Below, piece after piece: positions 1-12,257 of a stretch of DNA of 64,000 bases. The position numbers were made by a program, and so were the translations under genes. Origin of the DNA: Sphagnum compactum (Eukaryota > Bryophyta > Sphagnopsida > Sphagnales); the NCBI GenBank assembly GCA_965153455.1, contig OZ234497.1, positions 17,849,872 through 17,913,871 on the forward strand, in the 5' to 3' direction. Position 1 is the stretch's first letter. Each line of letters starts with the position of its first letter. A model generated the notes under the pieces. The model was not told the origin of the DNA and searched no databases. It saw only the letters and a program-made list of their open reading frames with translations.

Positions 1-850
1 TCAACTCTCAAGTCAAATAATTTCTTAAAATTTAAATTAAAATATTCAGAATTGAAATATCAATTGTCATGTTCAAATAAAAATATTCAAAATAAAAATG
101 TCAATTTTAAAAGTCAATTATAATTTTTCTGAATTGAAATAATAATTTTTATATTCGAAAATAATAATTTAAAATTAAATTATCAATTTTTAGATCAAAT
201 AAGTTTTTTGAATTAAAATTAAGAAATTGAGAATTGAAATATCAAATTTCAGATTCTAATAACAATATTCAAAATTGAAATGTCCATTTTTAGACTCAAT
301 TAATAAATTTAAAAATTCAACTATTGATTTGAAGAATCCAAAATAATAATTCGGAATTGAAATTTCAAGGTTCAAATAAAATGATTATTTAAAATTTAAA
401 TGAAAAATTTTCAGAGTTGAAATATAAAATTTCAAATTCAAATAAAATACTCAAAATTAAAATATCCATTTTTGTAATCAATTAATAATTTTCTGAATTG
501 AAATACTAATTTTTGGATTTGAAAATAATAATTTAGAATTCAAATATCAATTTTTAGATCAAATAAGTTTTTTGAATTTAAATAGAAAATTTCATATTCA
601 AAAAATTTTCTCAAATTCAATAATTAAAAAAAGAATTCCAACAACAATTTTCATAATGTTTAGATAAAAAATTTATCATTGGAACTATAATTCTAGAACT
701 AAAAAATATTTTTGAATACAACTAACAAATAAAAATTTTCATATATAAAATTTAAAATTCAAATACCATTTTCAGAATTGAAATAACATTTTTCAGATTT
801 GAATAACAAATTTCAAAGTTCAAATATTAATATATATTCATATTTAATGC
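1..850. repeat. AT-rich degenerate repeat block
   Basis: Very AT-rich sequence built from variants of AATTGAAATATCAATTTT. A longer internal duplication is visible: the stretch from about 127 to 215 recurs with few changes at about 491 to 579, an offset of 364 bases. No open frame or gene signal is seen. Confidence 0.7.
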
Positions 851-1272
851 ATACACACACACACATATATAATTTTAATACATACATAAAAGTACACCCC
901 TATGTCACCGTAAAATACCTTTAGGATGCAACTAATTTGGTGATTATTACAAATAATGGGACATATCAACCTATAATGGATGAAAATAGACCTAAAATGC
1001 CAACCAATAGGATGAAGTTTCCAATAGTTGCATCATAGTTGTGAGAATGACCAAAATAGTTAAAATTTGGTTTTGTAGTTGCAAATGGAGTGGTTACATT
1101 TTGGCTAATTTTTACTAGTGTGTTTACCAATTCAATTATGACCATGCATGTAAATAGGACTATAGATTGACCACCTATGAGCTCAATAGTTGCTAGAAGG
1201 TACATAAGTATAGATGTTGGAAATTTAAGAAGAAGATATCGAAAACCATTTATTGTAACTGCATGAATCCTC
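851..1272. other. Unassigned spacer upstream of gypsy element
   Basis: A short CA/TA dinucleotide run lies near 855-870. A 102-codon minus-strand frame covers 966-1274, but it resembles nothing I recognise and abuts the plus-strand gag homology, so I treat it as chance. No LTR boundary is recognisable. Confidence 0.4.
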
Positions 1273-2317
1273 AATCACAGAAATGGTCATTATGTGAAGC
1301 CAAATAGGGTAGCTCTTAAATACTTTAACTTCAAAAAAGATGTCAACCCATATGTTCATGTCAAAGTGTTCAATTCTGTAGTGAAGGCAAATGCAAAAAC
1401 CTCTAAAGAGTATATCATCAATGCGTTAGCTATATGCTAAGATATATAACAACAAATTGGTGCCATAATTACATGTCAAAATTTCATGACTGTATTTTTC
1501 CAGAGCTTACACATGCATTTTGCAAACATCATCGAAAGACTCAAAATGATGAAAAAATATACATGGAGCTGAAAAACATGAAGCAGAAGGAGACTGAGAA
1601 GGTGGAGGTTTACTATGAGAGGATTCAGAAGTTGGTCCATGGTTTACAAATACCAACCACAAACTGTGTTTTTATTATTATATTTAGGGCAAACTTGTAA
1701 TCATACCTCAAAATTGTGACCACAAGCATGAAGCAGTCAACACTATAAGAACATAAGGAGGTGGGGATGTTGTGTGAAGAAAAAATGACTACTGCTGAAG
1801 TAAGGAACGCACTTTCAGTACCACAAAGTACTAAATAGGCAGCACCACCAAAAACACAAAGTAATATACAGGGAAGACTAACAAGTATTGAATAAATGGT
1901 GGAATGAATAATCACAATGTGGAGACGTGTAGAAAGAAAAAGGACAAAACCATAATGATAGCCAAAGAGGTAGCACAACAAAGTCAAAAACCATAGAAGA
2001 CATCTTCATATGCATGCCACATCTGTGGTTTGAATGGACATAAAATGATAAACTGTCCAAAGTTTATTGAGATGCAGAAGATGTTTCATGGGAAATCTGT
2101 GACAATAGCAGAAGTTCAACTTGTTGCTAAGATAAAAACAATCAGTACAGATGTGAATGTGTTGGATGTTAATGTTACAACAAGAAGTAAATCAATTGAA
2201 AAATATGTGTTCAAGGATAGAAAACCAAGGAAAGCAAAGAATGTTGTTGATTGGGAAAAAAAAGAACAGTTGAAAAAATCAGTGTTGGAGACAATTCAAC
2301 ATATTAAAAAAACATAG
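1273..2317 (+). pseudogene. Gypsy gag remnant with CCHC zinc knuckle
   Basis: The gag frame can be followed from NHRNGHYVKPNRVALKYF (from 1273) through a charged segment with MKQKETEKVEVYYERIQKL near 1580-1640. It reaches a zinc knuckle CHICGLNGHKMINC (C-x2-C-x4-H-x4-C) at about 2018-2060, then a basic tail. Stops near 1438, 1699, 1747 and later, plus frame changes, interrupt it. Gag normally forms the virus-like particle; the knuckle binds RNA. The 95-codon frame at 2030-2317 is the longest surviving piece. Confidence 0.8.
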
Positions 2318-2584
2318 ACCCAAACAGAAGGGTCATCCATATCCATGGAAGGATGGAACACAAGCTAGCCAGGTATGCCAAATACTATTCCTATAAAAAC
2401 ATAAAAATCTCAGGAGGTAGTGAATTCATAAGAAAAATTGATTATAGTAAAAGAGATTTTTTAGGACACTAGTAAGTAGATGCTAGAAACAAGTTATACT
2501 TTAAACTTGGGACAATTGCTTAAAATAGCTCTTGAGTTAAAGAGGTATTTTTGGCAAAAGCTAAAACCAAAGAAAACTTAGAAT

Positions 2585-3254
2585 TTGAGGAGAGTAACCA
2601 TAGATAAACAAGTTATTTTTTTAATACCAGAGGTAGGGGTAATTGTTGTAACAATAAATAATCATATGGCAGTTATCCAAATACAAATTGGGAAGAATAC
2701 AATAGAGGATGTGTTGCTGGATGGAGGTTCTGGAGTTAATATCATCATAAAACAATTGAGATTAAGGTTGGGGCTTCCAAAGCCTAAACATGTACCATAT
2801 AATTTAAAGAGGTTAGATCAAACAACCACAACAACCAATGGGTTTGATTAGAAATCTGAAGATATATGTTCATGACATTCCTTACATAATTATGTTTACT
2901 GTACTTCATAACAATGGGGTAGATTCTAATTATTCCACGTTGTTGGGAAGACCATGGTTGAGGGTTGTTAAAATGGCACATGATTGGGGGAGTAACATTA
3001 TTACCATACAAGGGAATGGGACAATTAGAATAATTACTGTCACCAAACGTTTGGGAGGTGAAATAAGAAAACTAGAAATGTTTCTATGCCACGACTATCA
3101 AAATGGTACCACAGATGAAGAAGAAAATATCTTTGCTATAGAGCCAAAGTTGTTCTCAATAGGAACAATCAATTTACTTGAAACAATTCAATTTGTGAAA
3201 ACCATGGATGTGGAGATCATGGATACTAATGTGAAAACTAGTAATTTAGAGTGA
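2585..3254 (+). pseudogene. Gypsy aspartic protease remnant
   Basis: Two overlapping open stretches (2585-2851 and 2838-3254) together resemble a retroviral-type aspartic protease. The active-site region reads VLLDGGSGVNII (about 2713-2750), followed by LRLGLPKPK and a LLGRPWLR motif near 2940-2966, the usual conserved second half. A frame change near 2840 separates the halves. The protease would cleave the gag-pol polyprotein. The DGGS active-site variant is, to my knowledge, common in some plant gypsy lineages. Confidence 0.75.
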
Positions 3255-3489
3255 AAATCAAGGGTACAGATCACCGAACATAAGACAATTGGCAACAAAT
3301 ATGAACCAAAAGTAGCGCTAGAGGATAAGGTGTATTTGAGACATATTACAATCATTAGCCATGGAGTGTTGTAGTGGAAAAAACTCCAGCAAAAATAAAA
3401 GCACATGAATTGCAGGTAGTTGGATGGATGTTAACAAAAGACCAACAATTGATGAACTCAACCTGGGAACTAATGCAGAACCATAACTA

Positions 3490-5450
3490 GTGAAGATCAA
3501 TGCACAACTAGAAACATGCAAAGTGTTGGAAGTGGAGCAACTATTCAAGGAGTTCAAAGATGTTTTTGCATGGACATACAAAGATCTAAAAAGGATTCCA
3601 CCAAAGTTAGCACAACACAAAATTGAGTTAGATCCTATTATACCACCAGCACATTAGGCCATGTACAAATTGAATCCAAATTATGCTACAATAATCAAAC
3701 AAGATATTGATAAATTGTTAGCAGTTGGATTCATCTAATCTGTAGAGGAGGCTACATGGTTTTCACCCATAGTATGTTGTACCCAAGAAGAATGGAAAAC
3801 TTTGAATCTGTATAGATTTCAAAAAATTAAATGTAACCACAAAGAAGGATCCATACCCATTACCTTTTATAGATGAAGTTCTGCACACAATAGCAGGGTA
3901 TGAAACATATTCCTTTTTAGATGGGTATTCTAGATATCATCAAATTTCTATAGTTCGAAAGGACAAATACAAGATTGCATTTGTTATAGAATGGGAGGCT
4001 TTCATATGGAAGGTGATGTCGTTTAGAGTTGAAAATGGACCTCTAACGTATTAAAGAGTTGTTACCAAAACATTCAGAGAATATTTGGATAGTTTTATGA
4101 AGATATTTCTAGATGAATTTACAGTTATTAAGGGGGTAGGATGATTACATGATTTGGATGAATAAGGCATTTAGGATAGGGACTGCCCATGGAACATTGT
4201 AAGTTTGAATTTTGAATTCTTGTTGGTTTTGAATCATGATGATGTGACTTGGGATTGCCCAAAGATGGGAGATTTGGGGAAAATGATTTCATTTTTAGAC
4301 ACACAGTTTTGGGGGAGAAAGTATAGTTGTGGTTATTTTTGTAGTAGAAAACCACAAATTTTGTTTTGATATACCACAAATTTTATTTTGCTATTTTGAT
4401 TTCATTTCAATGAAACATGGAATTTTGTTGTAATTTTGATTCAATTTTTAGTACAATAAAGAAGTACAAACTTTTGCAGTGATTTCTATGTTCATATTGT
4501 TGTGTGAATTTTTTGTAGTATCAAAATATAATGAATTGAAATATTGTCTTTGGAATTTTCTACATTGTATTTTGAAATGCATATTATAGTTATATAAAAT
4601 AACCATGAATTTGGTGTTTTAATGAATTACAGGGTCAAGTGCGTTTAAGATCAAAGTAGAAATTATGGATGTGTGCATATTGTAGTGCAAATATGTTGTT
4701 ACAGTAATGTGGAATAATTCTGCAAGAATTAAATTCACTTCTACCAATAGTGTACATTGACATGGAAAATCATCTACAAAAGTTTAGATTATGTTTTCAA
4801 AAATGTAGAAAATATGGCATTAGTCTAGACAAATGTGCATTCATGGTATTTTCAAGAATGATCTTGGGTTTTATTGTTTCCAAAGAAGGTAAACTACTAG
4901 ATCCAAAGAAAATACAAGCAATAATAAACATGCCACCATTTAAGAATCCACAGTAGATTCAAGTATTCAATGGTATGGCACAATTTTACAAATGTTTCGT
5001 TAAAAACTTTGCTACTATTATGGCACCTATCATTAAACTGACCATAAAAGCAAAGACTTTTCTCTAGACACAAGAGTGTTAAAAGCCTTGGGAGTTGATC
5101 AAACAAAAGCATATTGAAGCATCGATATTGATATCACCAAATTAGCAGGTGGAGTTTCATGTTCATACAAATGCATCAGTACTAGTTGTAGGAGCTATGT
5201 TGTCTCAAAATTTGATAGGGAAGAGTGATCAATTGGTGGTGTATGCTTCTAAACTTCTAAATAGAGCATAACATAATTATAGCACAACAGAAAGAGAGGC
5301 TTTAACAACAATTTTTTCTTTGCACAAGTTTAGACATTATTTGCTTGGCAATAAGTTTGTATTTTATGTAGATCATATGACATTAGTTTATTTAGTCAAC
5401 AAACTACATGTTTCAAGGAGAATAGTTAGGTGGTTGTTATTATTTTAGAA
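3490..5450 (+). pseudogene. Gypsy reverse transcriptase and RNase H remnant
   Basis: RT starts with FKDVFAWTYKDLKRIPP near 3553. It continues through a YPLPFIDEV stretch near 3856, SFLDGYSRYHQI near 3911 and the start of the catalytic strand (FLDEFTV, about 4106-4125). After a 625-base insertion it resumes at 4751 with YIDMENHLQKFRLCF and the RT thumb region ILGFIVSKEGKLLDPKKIQAI. RNase H follows at about 5120-5450, with VHTNASVLVVGAMLSQ and YSTTEREALTTIFSLHKFRHYLLG split by stops. Stops at several places make it dead. Confidence 0.82.
4126..4750. mobile_element. Unidentified 625-base insertion inside RT
   Basis: The RT reading frame breaks after ...FTV at about 4125 and resumes in frame at 4751; bases between are AT-rich and unrelated to RT. 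No clear terminal inverted repeats or target duplication are visible at the two junctions, so the class of insertion is unknown. Breakpoints are good to a few bases. Confidence 0.55.
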
Positions 5451-5929
5451 TACGACTTCGCAATAGTTTATAAGCCAAGCATAATTCATGTAATTGCCAT
5501 GGTTCTAGGAATTTGAGGTTCAAAGGAGAGAAAAGAATGGGGGCAACAAGTATGTCCTTCCTTCAATTTTCCCAGCAGATAGGGAAATGGGTCATGTAGA
5601 GCCCATCAAGGGACGGTGGACCCTCATGTATCCATAGACTGACAATAGCATGTTCTGCATTTTTCTAATTTGTGCATGAAAGTGTAACGGTGTCATCATT
5701 TGCTTAGGATGATGTCTTGAAGGATTACTTTTAGGGGTCATAGGTAGTTAGGCAGGTATTTGTTGGAGTTGTGTGTAGTGGTATTTGAAGGCAAGGTAGA
5801 TGATCTCATAGGTTCCCATGCTATTTTGGGAAGATTTTAGAGGGAAATTTGTACCTCTAAACTACAGACCCTCTGTGTCCATTTTGATAGTTGTCAGAAT
5901 TGCTCAAATTGTCAAATTTGCCCACAAAG
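5451..5929. other. Spacer between gypsy and TyrRS relics
   Basis: No recognisable gene. It may hold 3' parts of the gypsy element, but no integrase or LTR could be read. Confidence 0.3.
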
Positions 5930-6200
5930 CGTACATGACAATAAAGGAACTGCACAAAGATTATATGGAAGGACTTTTGCAAGCTAGTGATTTGCAGCCT
6001 GTTTTGTCAAATTCTTTGAACAAGTTTCTGCAGGTAATTGTCCATATCTCTCCTTACCTTTCTAGGATAATGACTTGTGGTAATTCCTTTCTTGAAGGCT
6101 AAGCAATCTTAGTTTTTTAATGGACTTTGGTTGCAGCCTGTGCGAGATCATTTCAAGAATAATGCTGCAAAAAGGGATGTAATTAAGATAGTTAAGGTAC
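5930..6200 (+). pseudogene. Tyrosyl-tRNA synthetase C-terminal exon fragments
   Basis: The frame at 5818-6102 contains TIKELHKDYMEGLLQ followed by DLQPVLSNSLNKFLQ (about 5938-6034). This resembles the C-terminal end of the catalytic part of plant cytosolic tyrosyl-tRNA synthetase, which charges tRNA-Tyr. At 6034 a GTAATT donor follows CTGCAG. A pyrimidine-rich acceptor TTGCAG ends at 6135, and the next piece continues PVRDHFKNNAAKRDVIKIVK to about 6195, then GTACAA. The exon junction falls exactly where the family has LQ-PVRDHF, so this is genomic DNA rather than a processed copy. No nucleotide-binding HIGH or KMSKS parts were found nearby. It is a fragment, or the last exons of a gene whose rest is outside or destroyed. 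Confidence 0.65.
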
Positions 6201-8999
6201 AATAACTTATGTTTCATTTGCCAAAACTGTACCTATTAGTTTTGTGATGTTTGTTGTCAAACGATTGATGAATTGCTAGCATAGACTGCTTGTTTGCAGA
6301 TTATCCTGGGCCTTCCAAGTGTAAGATGGTTGACATTTTAGATGGTCCACATCATTTGTTGATTGTCGTCAGAAAGGGAAGAGGACAAGAATGCTCTCTG
6401 TAGATTCTGATTTATGATTAAGGTCAGTCAGTTTTTTTTGTTTGAGGTCAAGGAAAAGGACCTATTAATGGACCAAGGAAGTCATTTTTTTCCTAAAAAT
6501 GTTTATGACTTTACTTTTGTTGCAATTTTTAGCAGGGACACAAAATTACAAGGTAGAGACGTGTGATATGATTTCAGAAGGTTGCAAACTGTGCTTCAAG
6601 ACATCCAAAAAGAATTGGGCCTTTGCCCATAACACATGAGTCGTTCTGCTCTTTCCAACTTTTAGTTCCCTGTTAGAATCAAACCCCAAGAGTGATAGTT
6701 GGGGCAATTCTCTTTGAATTCTATCTTTCAGATTGAATACATAGTGGTGGCTAGGGCATAGAGTGAAGACTACTGAATGTCCGATTGTGTCAGGTCCTTA
6801 GCCCCAAATTTTGTTGCATTTCAGATAAGCTAGTGAGGGAGAAACATGATTCACCACTCACTAAATTGTTTATTATGTGAAGATGCTTCTATGGAGTGTA
6901 AGAGAGTCAGTGGAAGATATGAGCCATTTGAGAGACATAAAATTAGGCCCAGGAAGAGCATGCTGGGTGTAACCAGATCAACTAAGTTGCACATCTCTGG
7001 CCTAGAAGGCCTTAGGGACAAATGCTTAATTGGGGAGACCTGTTTAACCCAGCGGCCAGTTGAAGGTATATCCATCATGGGTAAGATATAACATATCCTG
7101 GTTGAGGCAGAGTTATACCATATATCAAACTTTTTGCAACATTTCTTCAGAGTTCATAGAGTGATGCTGAGAGCCACAATTTATGTGTTGTAACTTCTTT
7201 TTTCTCGAAGCTGAATCTGTGCAGAGTTGTGGAATGTGAAACCTATGATGCCAGCAGGTTGGAAGGACTTGTCTGTACATTAACAAGCATAGGCAAGGAG
7301 TCTGCAGATTCCAGCCAATTTGGTTACACCAAAGGCATGTGATACACAAGAAAGAGTGCTTTTTTTCATTCATTGGTATTTGCATTTATTCACATTGATG
7401 CACCACTCAGTGCTTTTGCTATCCCTGACACAACTTCCATCTCACTTGCCAACTGACTGAATTCCTAGTGAAGGTGACAACACAATTCACCTTCTAGTTG
7501 CATTTTCAAATAGCTACAAACATACCTGGAAGAACCCCCATTCCTCTGGAGTGGCTCTCATTTGCTCCACATGCTCGAGTTGTTTTTTGCCATGCAACCC
7601 AAAGAGGTTGACCATTGGATTGCTCATCCCCCACTAGCAATGGTGCAGCAGTCCTTAATGTTACCCTTGAGCTTCAAGACATCTGGAACTTTCTGAGACC
7701 TAGCCAACTGCACGACTAAGTCATAGTTTTTTGTAATCCACATTTTTTGTAACTGCTATCATGATTGCTGCCTCCTTTCTTCTCTCTCTCTCAAGTTCTC
7801 TCAAGGTTTGTAGAATAGTTCTACAAACTTTTGATACTCATTTAGCTTGAACACTAGCTCAGAATATACTGTGCTTGCAGTGTAGTTCTACAAAGTATGA
7901 AAACTTCAAACACTATTACACAACCTCTAGCTTTAGTAGAGGTTCTGGACTAGTGTTTGGAGCTTTGTAGAGGTTCTCTCTCACAAGTGTAAGCTCGGAA
8001 GTTTGTTGGAGAACATGAGAACTGGATTCAATTGTGAAAAACAAACTTGGGGATGGAGATCCAGAGACTCACCAGTGTGAGATGGTTTATGTAACATGTG
8101 AATGTCAGCAAAAGTGCAACATTGCTGCTAGATCTAGTGATGGCTAGCAGTTGAACAGCTCCTCTACGTTTGATCAGCATAACATCACAAATGTAACAAC
8201 TTGTTTAGTTTGCAATTGAGTGTTTTTCTAACTTTGCTTGATTTCCAACTTTCTATGCTTTGTAGTGATTAGGTAGTTGAATGCATATGAATGAATCTTT
8301 TCTAGTGTGATTTTTCACTTCCTAATACACCAGAGTCATGCTTAATGAGGTGAATGGAAATGGCTGGTTTTCATTGGTTGCAAGCTTACCAGCTTTTTTC
8401 TGTAAGCTCTGATCTCAAGTGCTTTGAACGTTGACAAGTTGGTTTTTGCTATCATTAAATGTGATCATCTTTTTGGAACACTTCTTGCTGAGCTTTGGGA
8501 ATTCAATGGTTTTGTGGATATAACCTTTGTGGAAAGTGCTCCACACTTTGGCAATTTGCAAAGTCCAAGACATAATTAGCCAAGTTGTAAAGGTGAGCTT
8601 TGGTGAACATGCTTTGGCAGAATCCTCTGATAAGTGGAGGAAAGTTCAATACTTACTTGTTTGGGTACTCTTGTGGGTTCAGAGGTCCAGAGGCAACTGC
8701 ATGCATTCTAGAGTAGCCAAGCAATCATGATTTGCTGGGTTAAGTGCCTCACTTCATCAAGAAGAGAAACAAAAGGTTTGCCATCTAAAAGCTACTCCAA
8801 TTGTCTCTTCACCCTTAGGGCTATTGTTCCCTGTTTGTAACAAGCTGATCATAACATAATGGCTCTGCTCTTTATGGCAAGTTCAAACACAAAATTATAA
8901 GAGTATAGGGGTATAAGAGTTGACAGGTCCCAAAAAAAAAAAAGGAGAGTTGATGGGTTCAAACAAAATCACAAAAGATTATGGTAATTTGATTGTAAA
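6201..8999. other. Long stretch without recognised genes
   Basis: Small frames exist at 6846-7091 (+), 7125-7385 (-) and 8527-8730 (+), but none resembles a known protein, and their base composition matches their surroundings. Between 7780 and 7990 there are CT-rich runs and short inverted repeats such as GTAGAATAGTTCTAC. Nothing else is supportable. Confidence 0.4.
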
Positions 9000-10328
9000 A
9001 TGACAATGGATTTTGATTATCTATTTGATGGAAACAATAGGTTCATTGCATAATGATTCCATCCTTTATGGCATGTTGAAACAGAATCAGGAGAGATGAT
9101 GAAACTATGTGACATGGTTAAGTGATTTGAATTTGAAATTGTTTATGAGATTTGTCTAGATTCTAGACAACTTTATTTTCTTCTTATGTGCATCCAGAAC
9201 CTCACCCTATGTGGCCTCTCATCTCTAGAAACTAGTTCAACTGTGCCTATGCAGTTTACTTGTAATTGGAACTAGATGTGTTGGTTGTTAGCTGCAAGGA
9301 TTTTTCGCTCTAGATTTAAGTACACAACTTCACACCAGAAAGTTGAAGGTATGCATCATGTGACCAGATTCTAAGAAACAATTTCATTATATTGATCCCT
9401 GGAGGTGCACAAGTTCGCACAAGAAAGTTGCACATGACACTATCTTTTGTCTAGTCACATGATTCATACCTTCAGTACCCATGGTGCCACCCTTCAATCA
9501 AAGGTTCTTACAATCCTCTTTACTAAATAAACAAATAAAACATTGGGAGTCATTAATAGACCTCTAGTTTGAATTTAAGGTTGTTACAAAGGGAATAGTT
9601 GAACTTTTTTGTTGAAGCCACAACTATGCCAAGAAGTACAGTGATCAAGATATGTAATTTTCATGTTAGAAGTTTGAAGGGGGTCTTAATTAAGAAGAAC
9701 CATCCAAAATTCCATGTGTTGAATTGTGAATGTCGATTTCATTATTCCCACAGAAGGAAGCATTTGAAGACCTTGGCCAATGTCAATTATAAAACTTCAT
9801 TTCCCACCTATGATGATAAAATGCAGCTTATTTAAAATTGAATGGTTGGGATAGTTGAATAGGGGAAGAGATGGTGGAGTCCAAAGTATGCATGGGAACC
9901 TGGAACAAAGAACTTAGCCAAAGTTGGTGTGGGTAATAAGAAAAGCCCTATTGCTGCTTATCAGAGATCATCAATATTGTAACTCATTTGAGTGGTGGGA
10001 TGGTTGCAACATGAGGTTTCTTGGCTGGTCTCCCACTCCTCATATATTTTTTCAACTATCGGTGTCAATTTCAGAGTAAAGTCGGTTTAGGCACAGCTCA
10101 CATGGGAGGGTCACATGGAAATTGCAAAGGGTGTGATTTAGGAATCATTGAATTATACAGGAACCTAACTAGAGTTCATGTAATAAAAAGATATATGAAA
10201 TCTATGGGAATATCAACCCCCTAGGTACTTTATGTCTGAAATTGTGTACCAGTTTCCAATGCATTTGCAACTCTTGAATAGTAGGAGATGGGATTCTAGA
10301 GAAATAAGACTGAAGAACAACATCAACA
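9000..10328 (-). other. 3' flank of SDR1, homologous to SDR2 3' flank
   Basis: Read on the minus strand this sequence matches, with gaps, the region 44886-46210 downstream of SDR2. Shared runs include the complement of GGCCAAGGTCTTCAAATGC (here about 9768-9786, there about 45504-45522) and GGAATCATTATGCAATGAAC (here about 9043-9064, there about 46162-46181). Poly(A) signals cannot be assigned with confidence. The small frames 9599-9835 and 10021-10224 are not conserved as proteins in the other copy, so I reject them as genes. Confidence 0.65.
9343..9474. repeat. Small foldback element in SDR1 3' flank
   Basis: Arms GAAGGTATGCATCATGTGAC (about 9345-9364) and its near complement GTCACATGATTCATACCTTC (about 9453-9472) enclose ~90 bases. 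A related stretch lies at about 45800-45930 in direct rather than inverted orientation, as expected if a palindromic element was inserted in both copies or flipped. Confidence 0.55.
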
Positions 10329-11944
10329 TTAAAAATCAATTTCTTCTCTCTCAGCCCAAAATTTTCCAGAACCTCCTTCTGGAGAATGGAGTGCTAACCA
10401 TACTGGGGTATCAGCACCTACTTCAACACTATTCCCTCCGCTGGTATTGACACTTGTGGCGACATAACCAGGGCAGCAGCTAAAGATATTGATCTTTTTT
10501 CCACTTCCAGGTTTGGAAAAAAAAGTGTTATGTAGGACACTCACAAAAGCGATGACTGCAACTTTGGAAACTGCATAAGTCTCAAATGGCCATCCCCAGT
10601 TTGGCCCTGGGCGTGAACTTATGTCAACCCAATCCCCTTCTTTGAGGGACCCATTTGCAATGTCCTTCAAGTAGTGATTTGCAAAATTGTCAACAGCCTC
10701 TTCCGTAAGGTGCTCCCTATCAGAGAAAGTTTTAACGTAATCCTTGCTTTCTAGGGACTGAAGTTTGGCACACACACAACCACATATATGAAACATAATC
10801 AGAAAATGCACATTGCTGGATGTGGGAGTCAACCTCTAGTCAGAAAATGTGAATCAAACAATCTGCTTGTCACTCCATGCCTTCCATCAATAGGACTTTT
10901 CTTGCTTATTAGTTTGCTTAGAATGGCATGGATGCTTGACTCAATTGATGGAAAATTTTCACATTCTAATAATCCATAAGAATTCACAATGCTTTTTAGA
11001 TTCTACCTAGACATGGGATTTCAAATTTAGAAAGCTTAATTCTCCCTCTAGACCTATCCATTTGGAAAAGAGCTAAAGATTTCATTCAAGTGCACAAAAG
11101 AGGATCATTGAGGGGTTGTTGTGGAACAAGGATACCCGAGCACGTTACCTTGAGTTGGCCAGCCCTAGATGCCACAACAATGACTCGAGCACCACCAGGT
11201 GTATCATCACGTAGAAGAGGAAGTAGAGCTTTTGTGACATTTTTGACACCGAAATAATTTGTGTCGAATACAGGTTTCACAGTCTCAAAGGTCGTGTCTT
11301 TTCCAATGAGTAGAATGGCTGCATTATTGATCTGGAGTAGCAAATACAACATCAGTAACTCATCAATTTTCAGTTTTCTGCTTGAACCTTTTACAGTTTG
11401 AGGTCACCAACATATGCTTTCACAACCAACTTTGACTAATTTAATTTGTTCAATCTCCAAAATGTTTCACTTAGCACACAACAAAAGCAAAATGTTTGAA
11501 GAGTTTGTATGCGTCACATGTCCTTACAAGAATGTCAATGCCTCCATAAGTCTCGCGCAGCCAGTTTGCAAGTGCTAGTATGGACTCTTGGCTAGTAACA
11601 TCAAGAAGATGGAAATTCACATTGTGAAGCCCTTGGCTTTTCAAAGATTCAAGGGCCTCTTCACCACGGGTTGCATCGCGAGCTGTAAGCACAACGGTAA
11701 TACCCTCCTTCGCCAATTGGCGGACAATTTCGAAGCCGATCCCTTTGTTGGCTCCTGTCACCACTGCCACAGTGTCTTTGGACCACCACCTGAAACACTT
11801 CCGAGAGAGCACACAACTAAGAGAACGTGTCCAAGAATAAATTGAGGCTGTCGATTGCAGAAGCGAAGATCACACCCTTTGAAAAATTCTTCATGAGTAC
11901 TGAGGACCTCTCAATATACCTTACCTCTCAGCTTCTTTCGCCAT
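10329..11944 (-). CDS. Short-chain dehydrogenase/reductase (salutaridine/menthone reductase-like), SDR1
   Basis: NADPH-dependent carbonyl reductase of the plant salutaridine/neomenthol/menthone-reductase branch; the substrate cannot be told from sequence. Likely cytosolic: no signal or membrane segment. Four exons on the minus strand: 11944-11925, 11789-11528, 11331-11149 and 10757-10329, all with GT/AG ends, total 894 bases, 297 residues. The tiny first exon encodes MAKEAE plus two bases of an Arg codon; its ATG was preferred over the ATG at 11812 because that one lies upstream of the exon 2 acceptor, and the spliced start gives a typical N terminus. Motifs: TGANKGIG (18-25), INNA (95-98), NYFGVKNVT, catalytic Ser149 in VVAS, YAVSK with Tyr216 and Lys220, then CCPGYVAT (250-257). 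The ~65-residue insert between Ser149 and Tyr216 is typical of this branch. Residue 99 is Ala where most relatives have Gly (NNAG). Confidence 0.92.
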
Positions 11945-12257
11945 GTTGTGTAGCTGAAATTTGCTCACGTTCCTGGATTCTTGAAACCGGACTACTGTAA
12001 ATGTCTTCAAATGGATCCACCCCGTTGTAAAACTATGAAAAATTTACGTCTGTTTGCACATAGAACAAGTTCCTCACGAAACTCTATTGTTGACACCGGA
12101 TTTTTTTTCTGTTCACTTGACCCCTCTCTGTCAATCGTTCGTGATCACCCTGAGGAACAATAAATAGATCCACCCGTCTTCAAACGTCCAGATGAGGAGA
12201 AGCCAGACACATCCTTTTGCAGATCACGTTGTCATGCACATTTCCAAACGTACAAAT
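11945..12257 (-). promoter_or_regulatory. Presumed promoter and 5' leader of SDR1
   Basis: This is the sequence immediately upstream of the SDR1 start on the minus strand. A TATTTATT box-like stretch (complement of about 12158-12167) lies ~215 bases from the ATG and could place transcription start near 12130. This is positional inference only; no experimentally known element is recognised. Confidence 0.35.

Larger units (their letters stand above)
1273..5460 (+). mobile_element. Decayed Ty3/gypsy retrotransposon (gag-PR-RT-RNaseH)
   Basis: Colinear remnants of a plant Ty3/gypsy polyprotein in the order gag, zinc knuckle, aspartic protease, reverse transcriptase, RNase H. Many in-frame stops and frameshifts mean no product can be made. 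No integrase domain follows, and no LTR pair, primer-binding site or target duplication was identified, so the outer limits are only the limits of coding homology. The RT part is split by an unrelated 625-base insertion. Confidence 0.85.

Noticed and set aside
1625-2060. Minus-strand frames over gypsy gag
   Set aside because: Shadows of the plus-strand gag and zinc-knuckle reading.
11588-11845. Plus-strand 85-codon frame opposite SDR1 exon 2
   Set aside because: Antisense shadow; the minus strand encodes the conserved TGANKGIG dehydrogenase exon.
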